Origin: SZUA-426 sp041666155
Lineage (GTDB): Bacteria > Spirochaetota > Spirochaetia > Treponematales > Breznakiellaceae
Assembly: GCA_041666155.1 (NCBI GenBank)
Contig: JBAYHM010000006.1
Span: 1-40,570, forward strand
DNA length: 40,570 nucleotides
Direction: 5' to 3'
The notes under the pieces are model-generated. The model was not told the DNA's origin, did not search any database, and worked only from the letters and a program-made list of their open reading frames with translations. The position numbers were made by a program, and so were the translations under genes. Shown piece after piece: positions 8,800 to 16,776 of the stretch; the stretch's first letter is position 1, and every line of letters starts with the position of its first letter.

Positions 8800-8973
8800 A
8801 TGCTGAAATGGTGTCGTTCACAAAAAAGGGGAATGACGTAAAATATCTTGATTGAGAAATTATACATCTAATATATACAAAATATGATTTTAGATATTTT
8901 CACGAAATTAAATGCAAGGACAGATCATCCGGAGTGGACCGCCCCTGCCGTTTACTATTTTTTCCAATAATTG

Positions 8974-8995
8974 TAAATTAGAACGTTTTATTTTG
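8974..8995. promoter_or_regulatory. LacI-type operator O2, upstream auxiliary site
   Basis: Contains AAATTAGAACGTTTTATTTT; the left half matches the consensus well and the right half is degenerate. Its centre is 223 bp upstream of O1. It overlaps the stop codon of the membrane-protein gene at 8988, so it is not placed to block a promoter of its own. A looping partner for O1 is the likely role. Confidence 0.6.
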
Positions 8996-9674
8996 TAAAT
9001 GTTCGGCAGACTTCAGCGCCCTGTCTTTTTCTTCCCTTGGCGAACGAAAGAATGATCCCTAGAACGATAGAAAGATACGCGGACGCGAGAATTCGATATT
9101 CCCCCGGGAGCAGGAAAACCGCCGTATGCGCGGGAATCCAAAAGAACGGAATAGTCTTGGCGACGACAAAACCGATCAAGCCCTGCCAATCGATTTTCGT
9201 AATCAGTTCAGAAAAATCAGGCCGACGCCCTTCTCCGCGCCAAATATCGATGTACGTATCCGTAAATCGATGCGTAATCATGAACACCGGAGCGAACACC
9301 AAGTTCATGGTCGCGCTGATCAAGAAGGCGGTACCGTATTTCGAAAATTCTCCGCTTCCCGCCCACAGCAGCTTTGCTTTGACGGCCCCCGCGACACCGG
9401 CGGAAAACAGGGTAAACATCAGTGTCACGACGACGCCGATAAGCCCCCAAACTACCACTTTTTCATAGAAACCGAGCGGTTTTTTCCACGAAGCTCCCGC
9501 GATCCGTAGACCGAGCAATTCACCCATGGAGGCAAGAAGGGCAAACTTGATGAACCCCATGAGGTAGGGATGGAGTTTTGAAAAGCCCATCGCGACCTCC
9601 CTGCTCGCCGGAACCAGGAATACCGCGCTCACGGCGCAGAAAATCCCGAGCCAAACAAAATCGCCTTTCTTCAC
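8988..9674 (-). CDS. Uncharacterised integral membrane protein linked to the TRAP operon
   Basis: A 228-residue protein with about six hydrophobic segments: the first after MKKGDFVWLG, others around residues 38-56, 73-95, 112-132, 165-185 and 190-212. Notable conserved-looking stretches are LHPYLMGFIKFALLASMGE, MNLVFAPVFMITHRFTDTYI and TIPFFWIPAHTAVFLLPGEYR. The C-terminal part faintly recalls the Mpv17/PMP22 family, but I cannot confirm it. The start is GTG 9674 with AGGAG 9 bases upstream, immediately after a strong terminator that follows dctM, so it may be expressed only by read-through or from a weak promoter. It could be an accessory transporter component. Confidence 0.6.
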   Translation of the reverse strand: MKKGDFVWLGIFCAVSAVFLVPASREVAMGFSKLHPYLMGFIKFALLASMGELLGLRIAGASWKKPLGFYEKVVVWGLIGVVVTLMFTLFSAGVAGAVKAKLLWAGSGEFSKYGTAFLISATMNLVFAPVFMITHRFTDTYIDIWRGEGRRPDFSELITKIDWQGLIGFVVAKTIPFFWIPAHTAVFLLPGEYRILASAYLSIVLGIILSFAKGRKRQGAEVCRTFTK

Positions 9675-9688
9675 GCTAGCTTTCTCCT

Positions 9689-9732
9689 AAAAAAAACCGT
9701 CCCCGAAAGCCGAAAGGGCTTCATCGGAGACG
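9689..9732 (-). terminator. Rho-independent terminator after dctM
   Basis: On the minus strand, CCGTCTCCGATGAAGCC pairs with GGCTTTCGGGGACGG around a short CTTTC loop, and eight T residues follow. It lies 27 bp past the dctM stop and before the membrane-protein gene, so it should reduce expression of the latter. Confidence 0.8.
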
Positions 9733-9758
9733 GCCGCCTTCAAATACTCGAGTGAAAC

Positions 9759-11048
9759 TTATTTCTTAAGAAGTAAATTCGGCAAAACCATAACGATATC
9801 GGGAACGTATGTGAACAGGAAGAGGTCTACGAGCAGAACAGCCAGGAACGGCAGCACATTCGCGACGATCTTATCAAGCTTAACGCCCGAGATGTTCGAG
9901 GCGACGAAGAGATTCATGCCTATGGGCGGCGTGATCTGTCCGATGGCCAAGTTGATGATCATGATAAGACCAAAGAAGGTCGGATCTATGCCGAAGGACG
10001 TCACGAGCGGTACGAGCACCGGCGTTAACATCGTGATTGCCGCGACGTTATCCAAAAGACAGCCGGCGATCAACAGCACGATATTGACCAGCAGGAGAAC
10101 AATCTGAGGGCTCTTGGTGAACGAGGAAATGAACTCGGTCAGCATCGTAGGAATCTGCTGAACGGTCATGAGCCAACCGAAAACCGCGGCCGCGCCGATC
10201 AGAAAGAGGATAACGGCCGAAGCGATGCCGGTCTTGACCAGCGCGTTGTATATCCGCTTCCGTGTCAGTTCCCTGAAAACGAAAACACCGACGAGCAACC
10301 CGTATAGAACGGAAACGCCGGAAGCTTCGGTAGTCGTAAAAATGCCCGAGTAGATTCCGCCGATGATGATAAGCGGAGAAAGCAGCGCCATGAAGCTATG
10401 GAACAGCACCTTGGCGCGGCTGTCGTCATTTTTCTCCTCAAGCTCAATTTGCTTCGTTCCGTATCCTTCTTTTTTAGAAATAAAGAAGGTGACCACCATC
10501 AGGCTGCAGCCCATAATGATGCCGGGAATAATGCCGCCGATGAACATCTCAAGAACCGAGACATTCGCGATTACCGCGTACAAGAGCATCGTGCCGCTGG
10601 GAGGAATGATCAGGCCGAGAAGCCCCGACGCCGCGACGATTGCGGCCGTGAAGTCTTTCTTGTAGCCGGCTTTTTCCATCGGAGGGATCATGATACCGCC
10701 GATTGCGGCCGTGGTAGCAGCGGAGGAACCGGAAATAGCGCCGAAGAACATGGCCGAAAGGGTTGTGACCATCGCGAGCCCGCCGGGCAGCTTGCCGACC
10801 ATGCGGTTGGCGAGCATGACGAGCTTCCGCGACACGCCGCCCTCCGTCATCACCTCGCCCGCGAGGATGAAGAAAACGACGGCGATCATGGTGAAATGAT
10901 TGATGCCCGACATAACTTTCTGTACGACGATGATATCAGGCATCCCGCCGACCCAGAGGGTTACCAGAGAGGCGCCGCCCAACGCGATGCCGATGGGAAT
11001 AGCGAACGCCAGAAAGACAAAAACGGAGATAAGCAATACAGCGGTCAT
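9759..11048 (-). CDS. dctM: TRAP transporter large permease (DctM)
   Basis: A 429-residue membrane protein with some 11-12 hydrophobic helices; it forms the sodium-coupled transport channel. Typical DctM stretches include FFILAGEVMTEGGVSRKLV, GGLAMVTTLSAMFFGAISGS, the IIPPSGTMLLYA loop and NLAIGQITPPIGMNLFVAS near the end. The ATG at 11048 overlaps the dctQ stop as ATGA. A longer frame to 11114 would overlap dctQ further with no family match. It works with DctQ and DctP encoded upstream. Related systems carry C4 and other carboxylates. Confidence 0.95.
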   Translation of the reverse strand: MTAVLLISVFVFLAFAIPIGIALGGASLVTLWVGGMPDIIVVQKVMSGINHFTMIAVVFFILAGEVMTEGGVSRKLVMLANRMVGKLPGGLAMVTTLSAMFFGAISGSSAATTAAIGGIMIPPMEKAGYKKDFTAAIVAASGLLGLIIPPSGTMLLYAVIANVSVLEMFIGGIIPGIIMGCSLMVVTFFISKKEGYGTKQIELEEKNDDSRAKVLFHSFMALLSPLIIIGGIYSGIFTTTEASGVSVLYGLLVGVFVFRELTRKRIYNALVKTGIASAVILFLIGAAAVFGWLMTVQQIPTMLTEFISSFTKSPQIVLLLVNIVLLIAGCLLDNVAAITMLTPVLVPLVTSFGIDPTFFGLIMIINLAIGQITPPIGMNLFVASNISGVKLDKIVANVLPFLAVLLVDLFLFTYVPDIVMVLPNLLLKK

Positions 11049-11548
11049 TTCTTCCCCCCGCCTGAACTCAGGATCGCGATGCGCTTGAACAGATTGTTGA
11101 CGTAATTCACGCACATGACGGCGCAGCCGACGACTACGAGCAAATAATAATAATTGACGGTGAAAGGCGAGGCGCCGATGATCGAATCCTTGGTCTTCTC
11201 CATCATGGAGAGTCCCTGATTTATCAGGATTACGGAAAAGGCGATGCTCACAAGATCCGCGACAAGCAATATAGCGTTCTTGGGCTTTTCAGGCAAATAA
11301 TGAGTCAAAATATCGATCGCGATCATCTTGTCGTTCGATACCGCGGAACCGATCCCGAAAAACACACACGCGATCAGGAAATAGATGATGATATCCTGCG
11401 ACGACGGCAGAGGGATGAAGAAAATAAACCTCGATCCAACTTGGGCAAGCAGAACCACGAACATTATAAGGATGGTGACGATCATCAATATCTCGTTCAC
11501 CTTATTCAACTTCTTTACGACACCGTCGAATCGTTCACTGAAAGTCAT
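11045..11548 (-). CDS. dctQ: TRAP transporter small permease (DctQ)
   Basis: A 167-residue four-helix membrane protein. Hydrophobic segments fall near residues 18-38, 50-68, 90-110 and 130-152, with the family-like VGSRFIFFIPLPSSQDIIIYF and FFGIGSAVSNDKMIAIDIL. It joins DctM to form the membrane part of the importer. The start ATG 11548 has GGAAAGGA upstream. An 80-bp gap separates it from dctP; that gap has a weak stem followed by eight T residues on the minus strand, which could trim transcription so that binding protein is made in excess. Confidence 0.92.
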   Translation of the reverse strand: MTFSERFDGVVKKLNKVNEILMIVTILIMFVVLLAQVGSRFIFFIPLPSSQDIIIYFLIACVFFGIGSAVSNDKMIAIDILTHYLPEKPKNAILLVADLVSIAFSVILINQGLSMMEKTKDSIIGASPFTVNYYYLLVVVGCAVMCVNYVNNLFKRIAILSSGGGKK

Positions 11549-11627
11549 TTGGCGGTCCTTTCCAAAAGAGAATTATGAAGGGTGCAAAAAAAAGCCAAGC
11601 GACTTCTTCCACACCCCAGGGAGAGTA

Positions 11628-12638
11628 TTATTTGATATTCTCGATCATCTTCATGAGTTTTACCCATTCATCCCCGCCGGTCTGAGCGTATTTGGCGTAG
11701 AGAGGCGCGAGAGCGGCCTTGAAAGCGGCGGCGTCGGGTTGGGTAATGATCATACCCTTAGTTTTCAGATCCTCAAGCTGCTTGGCTTCGCTGTCCTGAA
11801 CGGCCTGCACGTCCATCAGGGCCACTTCGGCACCGGCGTCCATGAAAATCTTCTGAACATCCGCCGGCAGCTTGTCGAACTTCGCCTTATTCATCACAAG
11901 CGGTTGCGTCACGTACTGATGACGGGTCAGAGAAAGATGCTTCTGCACTTCATAAAGCTTGCTGGAGAGAATGTTCGTAGTCGGATTCTCTTGACCGTCG
12001 ACGGTCTTGGTCTGGAGAGCGGTATAGGTCTCCGCCATGGCGACGGGAGTCGGGTTCGCGCCAAGGGTAGTAATGAGATCGGCGATCAGCTTCGCGGAAC
12101 CGATACGGATTTTCAGCCCTTTAATATCGTCGGGGGTTGAAATCACTTTGTTGGACGTAGTCAAACGGAAACCGTTCGCCATCCACCCGAGAATCACGAG
12201 CCCCTTAGCTTTCGCTTTCTCTTCAAGGAACAACGCGGCTTCGCTGCCCGGAATCTTTTTAACCTGATCAAAATTGGTGAAATTGTAGGGCATGCCCAGC
12301 GCGTTGAACAGTTTTTCATGGTTCGCGAGGAAGGCGTCCGGTTCGATCGCCAAATCCTGGGTTCCGACCTTTACAGCCTCAAGTTCCTCCGGGCCAGGCC
12401 CGAGCTGATCGGCGGGATACACGTTGATCTTGTATTTTCCGTTCGTTTTCTGGGCCACGATTTCCGCGAACTTCAGGGCGGAAACCTGATAGTGGTGAGT
12501 GGGAGAACCTGAATGTCCAAGAGTCATTTTCACGGCCTTAACTTCTTCTTTCGAAGCCGCATCTTTTTTACCCTCGGCGAACGCGCCTACGGTAACCAAC
12601 AGAGCCATCGAAATACCGATAACCAATTTGCCTCTCAT
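11628..12638 (-). CDS. dctP: TRAP transporter periplasmic substrate-binding protein (DctP)
   Basis: A 336-residue exported binding protein. The signal peptide is MRGKLVIGISMALLVTVGAFA with likely cleavage before EGKK. The mature part has GHSGSPTHHYQVSALKFAEI, GMPYNFTNFDQ, IKGLKIRIGSAK (the conserved arginine that grips a substrate carboxylate) and YTALQTKTVDGQENP, all DctP signatures. I set the start at ATG 12638 with GGAGG 5 bases upstream; a longer frame to 12725 would run through the operator and lacks a ribosome site. Substrates of the family are carboxylates. The surrounding genes point to a branched di- or tricarboxylate. Confidence 0.94.
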   Translation of the reverse strand: MRGKLVIGISMALLVTVGAFAEGKKDAASKEEVKAVKMTLGHSGSPTHHYQVSALKFAEIVAQKTNGKYKINVYPADQLGPGPEELEAVKVGTQDLAIEPDAFLANHEKLFNALGMPYNFTNFDQVKKIPGSEAALFLEEKAKAKGLVILGWMANGFRLTTSNKVISTPDDIKGLKIRIGSAKLIADLITTLGANPTPVAMAETYTALQTKTVDGQENPTTNILSSKLYEVQKHLSLTRHQYVTQPLVMNKAKFDKLPADVQKIFMDAGAEVALMDVQAVQDSEAKQLEDLKTKGMIITQPDAAAFKAALAPLYAKYAQTGGDEWVKLMKMIENIK

Positions 12639-12695
12639 ACGTACCTCCATAAATTGCATTCTAAAAGATCCCGTCCGCATGGACGCACTTAACAC

Positions 12696-12717
12696 AAAAA
12701 TACAACGTTCTAAACGT
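12696..12717. promoter_or_regulatory. LacI-type operator O3 (TRAP operon)
   Basis: ACAACGTTCTAAACG centred at 12706/12707. The right half (TTTAGAAC when read from the other strand) matches the consensus; the left half is weaker. It overlaps the -10 element and predicted start of the dctP promoter. Confidence 0.65.
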
Positions 12718-12741
12718 ATCATCAATTCCTGAACCTGTCAA
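12713..12741 (-). promoter_or_regulatory. Sigma-70-type promoter of dctPQM
   Basis: Minus strand: a perfect TTGACA (12741-12736), a 17-bp spacer and TACGTT (12718-12713). It has the same geometry as the isomerase-operon promoter, again with an AACGTT operator at the -10/start region. Confidence 0.6.
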
Positions 12742-12902
12742 TTTTTTTCACATCCGATCCAAACCAACCAACCGCTGAATATTTTTCCATTCTATTCTTA
12801 TAATTATCTATATAATATATCATTACTATAAATTAACAGAAAATACCTCCTTTCTCTTCTCCTTAAAAAAATTTCTATTCTCGCTCGCTATTCATAAATT
12901 TC

Positions 12903-12924
12903 TTAATTATAACGTTTGAATTGT
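12903..12924. promoter_or_regulatory. LacI-type operator O4 (lacI autoregulation)
   Basis: AATTATAACGTTTGAATT centred at 12913/12914; the left half matches the consensus at 10 of 11 positions. It overlaps the -35 region of the predicted lacI promoter and is 207 bp from O3, so it could serve both genes. Confidence 0.75.
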
Positions 12925-12943
12925 CTCATTTTTCGTGTATACT
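12916..12943 (+). promoter_or_regulatory. Predicted promoter of the lacI-family gene
   Basis: TTGAAT (12916-12921), a 16-bp spacer and TATACT (12938-12943). A second TATACT at 12979-12984 lacks a good -35 box. Operator O4 covers the -35 element. Confidence 0.5.
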
Positions 12944-13025
12944 GAAATAACGATCTCTTGCGTCTTGCGCGATACGCATATACTGTGGAGTTTCGATTGT
13001 CAATCGCGGAGGTAAGAACTTTCTT

Positions 13026-14039
13026 ATGCCCACCATCAGAGACGTAGCCGCGCTTGCGGGAGTGTCCGTTTCCACCGTCTCCATCGTTTTGAACGGCAAG
13101 GCGAAAGAACGGAAGGTCGCCGACAAAACGAACGAGAAAGTCCTGGCAGCCATCGACACCCTCGGATACAAACCGAACATGACGGCCAGACGCCTCAAGA
13201 GTTCCGAAGGCGACAAGCCGACCATCGCGCTTTTCTGGCCTCTGGATTATCGGACCGCCTTCCTCGCGGGACTTCTCAAGGGCATCCAAACTGGTAAGAA
13301 TCGGCTGAGCTACGACTGCGAGATCGTAGTCTGCACTTTCGAGAGCGGAAAGATCGCGGAAGAATTCAACGAGTCCTCCAAAAACAGATTCAGCGGAGCC
13401 ATCATCGGGGCCACGTCCGCGATCGACATGAAATACCTGGAAGGTTACCACCCTCCTATTCCAACTGTCCTCTTCAATCGGTATCTGGACGACTACTGTA
13501 CCGTCTGCGCCGATCACCAAGCTTCCGCCGAGAAGACCGTGACACTTTTTGCCGCCAAGGGTCACCGCAGAATGGCTGTCATTACGGTGAAGAACGCGGA
13601 CCTCGCGATGAGCGCGCGCACGGCCGCCGTCATTGCGGCCTGTGAGAAATACGGCATCAAAATCGAAGAACGCTTCATTATTCAATGCGAAAACAGTTTC
13701 GCCGGCGGCGCGCTCGCGGCAAGGGAATTCCTGAACCTTCCCGACCGCCCCAAGGCGCTTTTCTGCGACTCCGATTTTCTTGCCGTCGGCGCCGCGCACG
13801 TTTTCAACAAAGAAAAGGTCAGAATCCCCGAGGATCTTGAAATCATCGCCATCGGCATGGCCGAGCCGGAAATGACCGAGTTCTCCACCCCGTCCATCAC
13901 CGTCGTCGCCATCCCGACAGAAGAGATGGCGGCGGACTCCATCGGCTTGATTTACAATTTGGCCGGCGGAAAGATCAAGGGAGCCGTCCACAAGGAGTGG
14001 GAACCGAAACTTCTCGCGCGCGATTCCTGCTGTCTGTGA
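13026..14039 (+). CDS. LacI-family transcriptional repressor, probable master regulator of the region
   Basis: A 337-residue LacI/GalR-type protein. The N-terminal helix-turn-helix reads MPTIRDVAALAGVSVSTVSI (residues 1-20), followed by a hinge helix region (ATARRLKS-like TARRLKSSE). The ligand-binding domain contains GAIIGATSAID, TVLFNRYLDD, KGHRRMAVITVKN, ALFCDSDFLAVGAAHVF and a C-terminal TPSITVVAIPTEEMAADSI, as in periplasmic-binding-like effector domains. GGAGG lies 13 bases before the ATG, slightly far. Its own promoter carries one of seven AACGTT-type operators, a form typical of LacI-family sites with a central CG. The inducer is likely the imported acid or an early metabolite. Confidence 0.92.
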   Translation: MPTIRDVAALAGVSVSTVSIVLNGKAKERKVADKTNEKVLAAIDTLGYKPNMTARRLKSSEGDKPTIALFWPLDYRTAFLAGLLKGIQTGKNRLSYDCEIVVCTFESGKIAEEFNESSKNRFSGAIIGATSAIDMKYLEGYHPPIPTVLFNRYLDDYCTVCADHQASAEKTVTLFAAKGHRRMAVITVKNADLAMSARTAAVIAACEKYGIKIEERFIIQCENSFAGGALAAREFLNLPDRPKALFCDSDFLAVGAAHVFNKEKVRIPEDLEIIAIGMAEPEMTEFSTPSITVVAIPTEEMAADSIGLIYNLAGGKIKGAVHKEWEPKLLARDSCCL

Positions 14040-14254
14040 GACTTTCGGCATCTCTCGGCACATACTATTTCGGGAAAGTCGATAGCGCAACCGTCACTCC
14101 TTTCGACATTTTGATACAAGCATTATTCATGCCAAGATATGTTTTATTCTAAGTACTTCATTCATAAAGAATTAGATATAAGATAAAAAATCCGCGATTG
14201 AAATAATCAAAGAAACCATTCCAAATTCGGCATTTCCGTTCCATAATCGAAATT
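14040..14254. other. Intergenic region lacI - sigma-54 activator
   Basis: 215 bp. A 7-bp inverted repeat GACTTTC/GAAAGTC (14040-14046 and 14074-14080) could form a weak hairpin after lacI but has no T run. ATTTCCGTTCC at 14232-14242 resembles the GTTTCKGTTCC repeats upstream of the sigma-54 promoter (9 of 11), a possible autoregulatory site. No AACGTT operator was seen. Confidence 0.4.
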
Positions 14255-16159
14255 GTGAACAAGATATCATTCGTATCACCCTATAGAGATCTCACCGCGG
14301 CGGTACGAAAAATCGCCGAAGAAATGGGAATCGGGCTGGACATCGTCGAAGGCATCATGACCGAAGACGGCTGGATGGGAGCTGAAGGCGCGCGCCCGGA
14401 AACCCTGAGCCTCGGGGATATCGTCGTAAGCCGCGGCGGAACCGCCTATCACCTGGCGCGGGCGTACAAGCTGCCTGTCGTCACGATCGATCCGGGCCCC
14501 TTCGACTTGCTCGAATGCTGCCGAGAAGCTAAACGTTATAGCGAAAACATAGCTTTAACCTATTTCCAGAGGCCGGTCGGATTGGACCTTATAGCGGACG
14601 TCCTGGGCATCACCATAACGCCGCTGACCATCAAAACCATCCGGGAACTGGAAACCCGCATTGAGCTTTTATCGCGCGAAGGAAACTACTGCGTCGTCGG
14701 CGGCGGACCCTCAACCCTGTACGCTCAAAAGTACGGCGTCCCGAACGTCTTTCTCCGAACAAGCCCCGACTCGATACGGGAAGCCCTAAAACGGGCCGAC
14801 GAACTCGCGAGCCTGCACCAGGAAGTGAAACGCCGCGCGAATCGGCTGGAAACGATACTCGGCTGTTCGTACGAAGGCGTGATCGCCGTTGATTCATCGG
14901 GCGATATCGATATCTTTAATAAGGCGGCGGAAAGAATACTCGGCATCACGGCCCAGAGCGCGATGGGCAAAAAAGCGGCAGAAGTAATACCCGGATCGCG
15001 CCTCGTGGAAGTACTGGAGAACGGCCAAGCGCAGCTCAACCAGGTTCAATCCGTTCACGGCGTCCGCATCGTCACGAACAGGCAGGCGATTCTGGACGGG
15101 GACGACATCGCCGGCGCCGTGGCTACTTTTCAGGAAGAGTCCAGCATACGACAGATCGAGCACAAACTGCGCAAAGAGTCGACGGAGGGACAGTTCCGCG
15201 CCAAGCTGACCCTGGAAGACATACTCGGACAATCCGAGGTGATCAAACAGAAAAAAGACTTGGCGCGCAAGTTCGCCTCTTCGGATTTGACCGTCTTCAT
15301 CAACGGATTCTCAGGCACCGGCAAAGAGCTGTTCGCCCAGGGCATCCACAACGCGAGCCGACGCGCCAAGGGGCCTTTCGTCGCCATAAACTGCGGCGCC
15401 CTGCCCCAATCGCTCCTGGAAAGCGAGCTTTTCGGCTACGCGGAAGGGGCCTTCACCGGCGCCAAGCGAAGCGGGAAAGCGGGACTCTTCGAGCTGGCGC
15501 ACAACGGCTCGATTTTTCTGGACGAGATCGACGCCATGCCCCTGGACATGCAGGGACGTCTCTTGCGCGTGCTCCAGGAGCGGGAAGTCCTCCGCGTCGG
15601 CGCCGAAGGGATCATTCCCGTAGACATACGCGTGATAGCGGCCTCCAACAAGCCGCCGAAAACTCTTCTGGAGCAAAAACTCATCCGTGAAGATTTGTAC
15701 TACCGCCTGAACGTCCTCTATCTGGAAATTCCGCCGCTCCGCGAAAGGAAAGAAGACATCCCCCTCCTCTGCGCGCATTTCCTGCCCGAAAAAAAACGGG
15801 AATCCGCCGCGAACCTAATTGCGGACATGATGCCGTACCTTCAGAAATACCCTTGGCCGGGGAACGTCAGAGAATTGCTGAATTTCATCCAAAGGCTGAC
15901 GTTCTTCCTGGACGAAAGGCTCGCAGGGGAGGATCCCCACTCGCTGCTCGCGGTCATCGCCCCGGACCTGCTGCCGGCCATCGAACCGGAGCGAACGGCG
16001 TGCGAAGACGACTTCCGCGCGAAAATCGCGTCGCAAGAGGAAGCGTTGATAGAGGAAGCGATCAAAGAGTGCGGGAATCTCGCTGAAGCCGCCGAAAAGC
16101 TCGGCTTGCCGAAAACGACTCTGTGGCGGAAGCTAAGAAAGATGAAGGAACGAGAGTAA
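14255..16159 (+). CDS. Sigma-54-dependent activator with PrpR-type sensor domain
   Basis: A 634-residue enhancer-binding protein. Residues 1 to about 190 match the PrpR_N sensor fold seen in propionate-catabolism activators (GDIVVSRGGTAYHLAR, PVVTIDPGPFDLLE). Residues 200-300 look like a PAS domain (YEGVIAVDSSGDIDIFNKAA). The AAA+ domain spans about 320-560, with Walker A GFSGTGKE (351-358), the sigma-54 contact loop GAFTGA (398-403), Walker B GSIFLDEID (418-426) and a late YPWPGNVREL. The C-terminus is a Fis-type helix-turn-helix (NLAEAAEKLGLPKTTLWRKL). The start is GTG 14255 without an evident ribosome site. It most likely drives the sigma-54 promoter at 21360-21375. The ligand may be a methylated tricarboxylate or other branched acid. 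Confidence 0.93.
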   Translation: MNKISFVSPYRDLTAAVRKIAEEMGIGLDIVEGIMTEDGWMGAEGARPETLSLGDIVVSRGGTAYHLARAYKLPVVTIDPGPFDLLECCREAKRYSENIALTYFQRPVGLDLIADVLGITITPLTIKTIRELETRIELLSREGNYCVVGGGPSTLYAQKYGVPNVFLRTSPDSIREALKRADELASLHQEVKRRANRLETILGCSYEGVIAVDSSGDIDIFNKAAERILGITAQSAMGKKAAEVIPGSRLVEVLENGQAQLNQVQSVHGVRIVTNRQAILDGDDIAGAVATFQEESSIRQIEHKLRKESTEGQFRAKLTLEDILGQSEVIKQKKDLARKFASSDLTVFINGFSGTGKELFAQGIHNASRRAKGPFVAINCGALPQSLLESELFGYAEGAFTGAKRSGKAGLFELAHNGSIFLDEIDAMPLDMQGRLLRVLQEREVLRVGAEGIIPVDIRVIAASNKPPKTLLEQKLIREDLYYRLNVLYLEIPPLRERKEDIPLLCAHFLPEKKRESAANLIADMMPYLQKYPWPGNVRELLNFIQRLTFFLDERLAGEDPHSLLAVIAPDLLPAIEPERTACEDDFRAKIASQEEALIEEAIKECGNLAEAAEKLGLPKTTLWRKLRKMKERE

Positions 16160-16164
16160 GGAGC

Positions 16165-16191
16165 GGGGCGGGTGAGAGCGTAAGGCCCGCC
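16165..16191. terminator. Possible convergent terminator hairpin
   Basis: GGCGGG (16167-16172) can pair with CCCGCC (16186-16191) across a 13-base loop, between the convergent ends of the activator gene and the DUF2889 gene. There is no strong T run on either strand, so this is tentative. Confidence 0.35.
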
Positions 16192-16196
16192 GGTTC

Positions 16197-16766
16197 TTAA
16201 TTTGCGCCTTCGGCAATAGAGATCAAGCCGCGATACGCCTCTCCGTCCTCCCGCCAGGTGTAGCAGGAATCCTTGAGGAACTTCGCGGAGAGCGCCGCGC
16301 GCCTGCGCGCTTCATCGGTGGGAACGGACTCGCGCCGGTCCAGCAGGGCCCAATACCCTTGCAGCACCGCCGGAGCCATCGTAACCAAAAGATGCACCAG
16401 ATGGGTGCAGCCGGATTTACCGCCGACCGTCCCTTTTACCTTGAAAGTGAAACCGCCCTTGATCGCCAAGCCTATCGCGCCGGCCATGGACTGTTCCAGC
16501 TTGCGGCAGTCGGCGCGCGGAACCGTATTGATCTCAACTTCGACGTCCTCGATCACCAGATCGGGGGTGCGAATCAGCAAATGAAGGGCGAGGTCATGCA
16601 AAGGTCCCGGATCGCGCTTTTCGCCGCTGATCCGGAACGAGGGCAGGAGGCGAACGTCCTTCAGGCGTCCCGTACTGAGGATATGCGTTTCATCGACCGC
16701 GAAGGTCGACATCTCTATCGTCCTGGTATGGGTACAATCCCCCGCGAGCTCGGCAAGCCTACCCAT
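16197..16766 (-). CDS. DUF2889-family protein
   Basis: A 189-residue soluble protein of unknown function. It resembles the DUF2889 family: CTHTRTIEM at the N-terminus, PGPLHDLALHLLIRTPDLVI, EVEINTVPRADCRKL and the strongly conserved VGGKSGCTHLVHLL. Cys and His residues in these blocks (for example GCTHLVH) could bind a metal. The start is ATG 16766, with AAGGCGG upstream, and it begins 10 bp after the iorB stop, so it is the last gene of the CoA-transferase operon. Neighbours imply a role in handling an acyl-CoA or 2-oxoacid intermediate. Nothing more can be said. Confidence 0.75.
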   Translation of the reverse strand: MGRLAELAGDCTHTRTIEMSTFAVDETHILSTGRLKDVRLLPSFRISGEKRDPGPLHDLALHLLIRTPDLVIEDVEVEINTVPRADCRKLEQSMAGAIGLAIKGGFTFKVKGTVGGKSGCTHLVHLLVTMAPAVLQGYWALLDRRESVPTDEARRRAALSAKFLKDSCYTWREDGEAYRGLISIAEGAN

Positions 16767-16776
16767 CGTTACCGCC

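Larger units (their letters stand above)
8742..8987. other. AT-rich regulatory intergenic region
   Basis: Between the end of the membrane-protein gene and the start of the isomerase operon. It holds operators O1 and O2 and the TTGACA promoter. I saw no sigma-54 GG-N10-GC element on the minus strand and no convincing reading frame. Confidence 0.6.
12639..13025. other. Divergent regulatory region between dctP and lacI
   Basis: A 387-bp AT-rich stretch without a credible gene. It contains the dctP promoter and operator O3, operator O4 and the lacI promoter. The two operator centres are 207 bp apart. The middle (about 12,760-12,890) is very AT-rich and shows no motif I can name. Confidence 0.6.

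Noticed and set aside
11560..11627. Possible terminator between dctP and dctQ
   Set aside because: The stem is weak and imperfect though eight T residues follow; at most partial attenuation, so not listed as a feature.
12903..14090. A 395-codon minus-strand frame opposite the LacI gene
   Set aside because: Mirror of the LacI coding sequence; the product resembles no family and begins in the next intergenic region.
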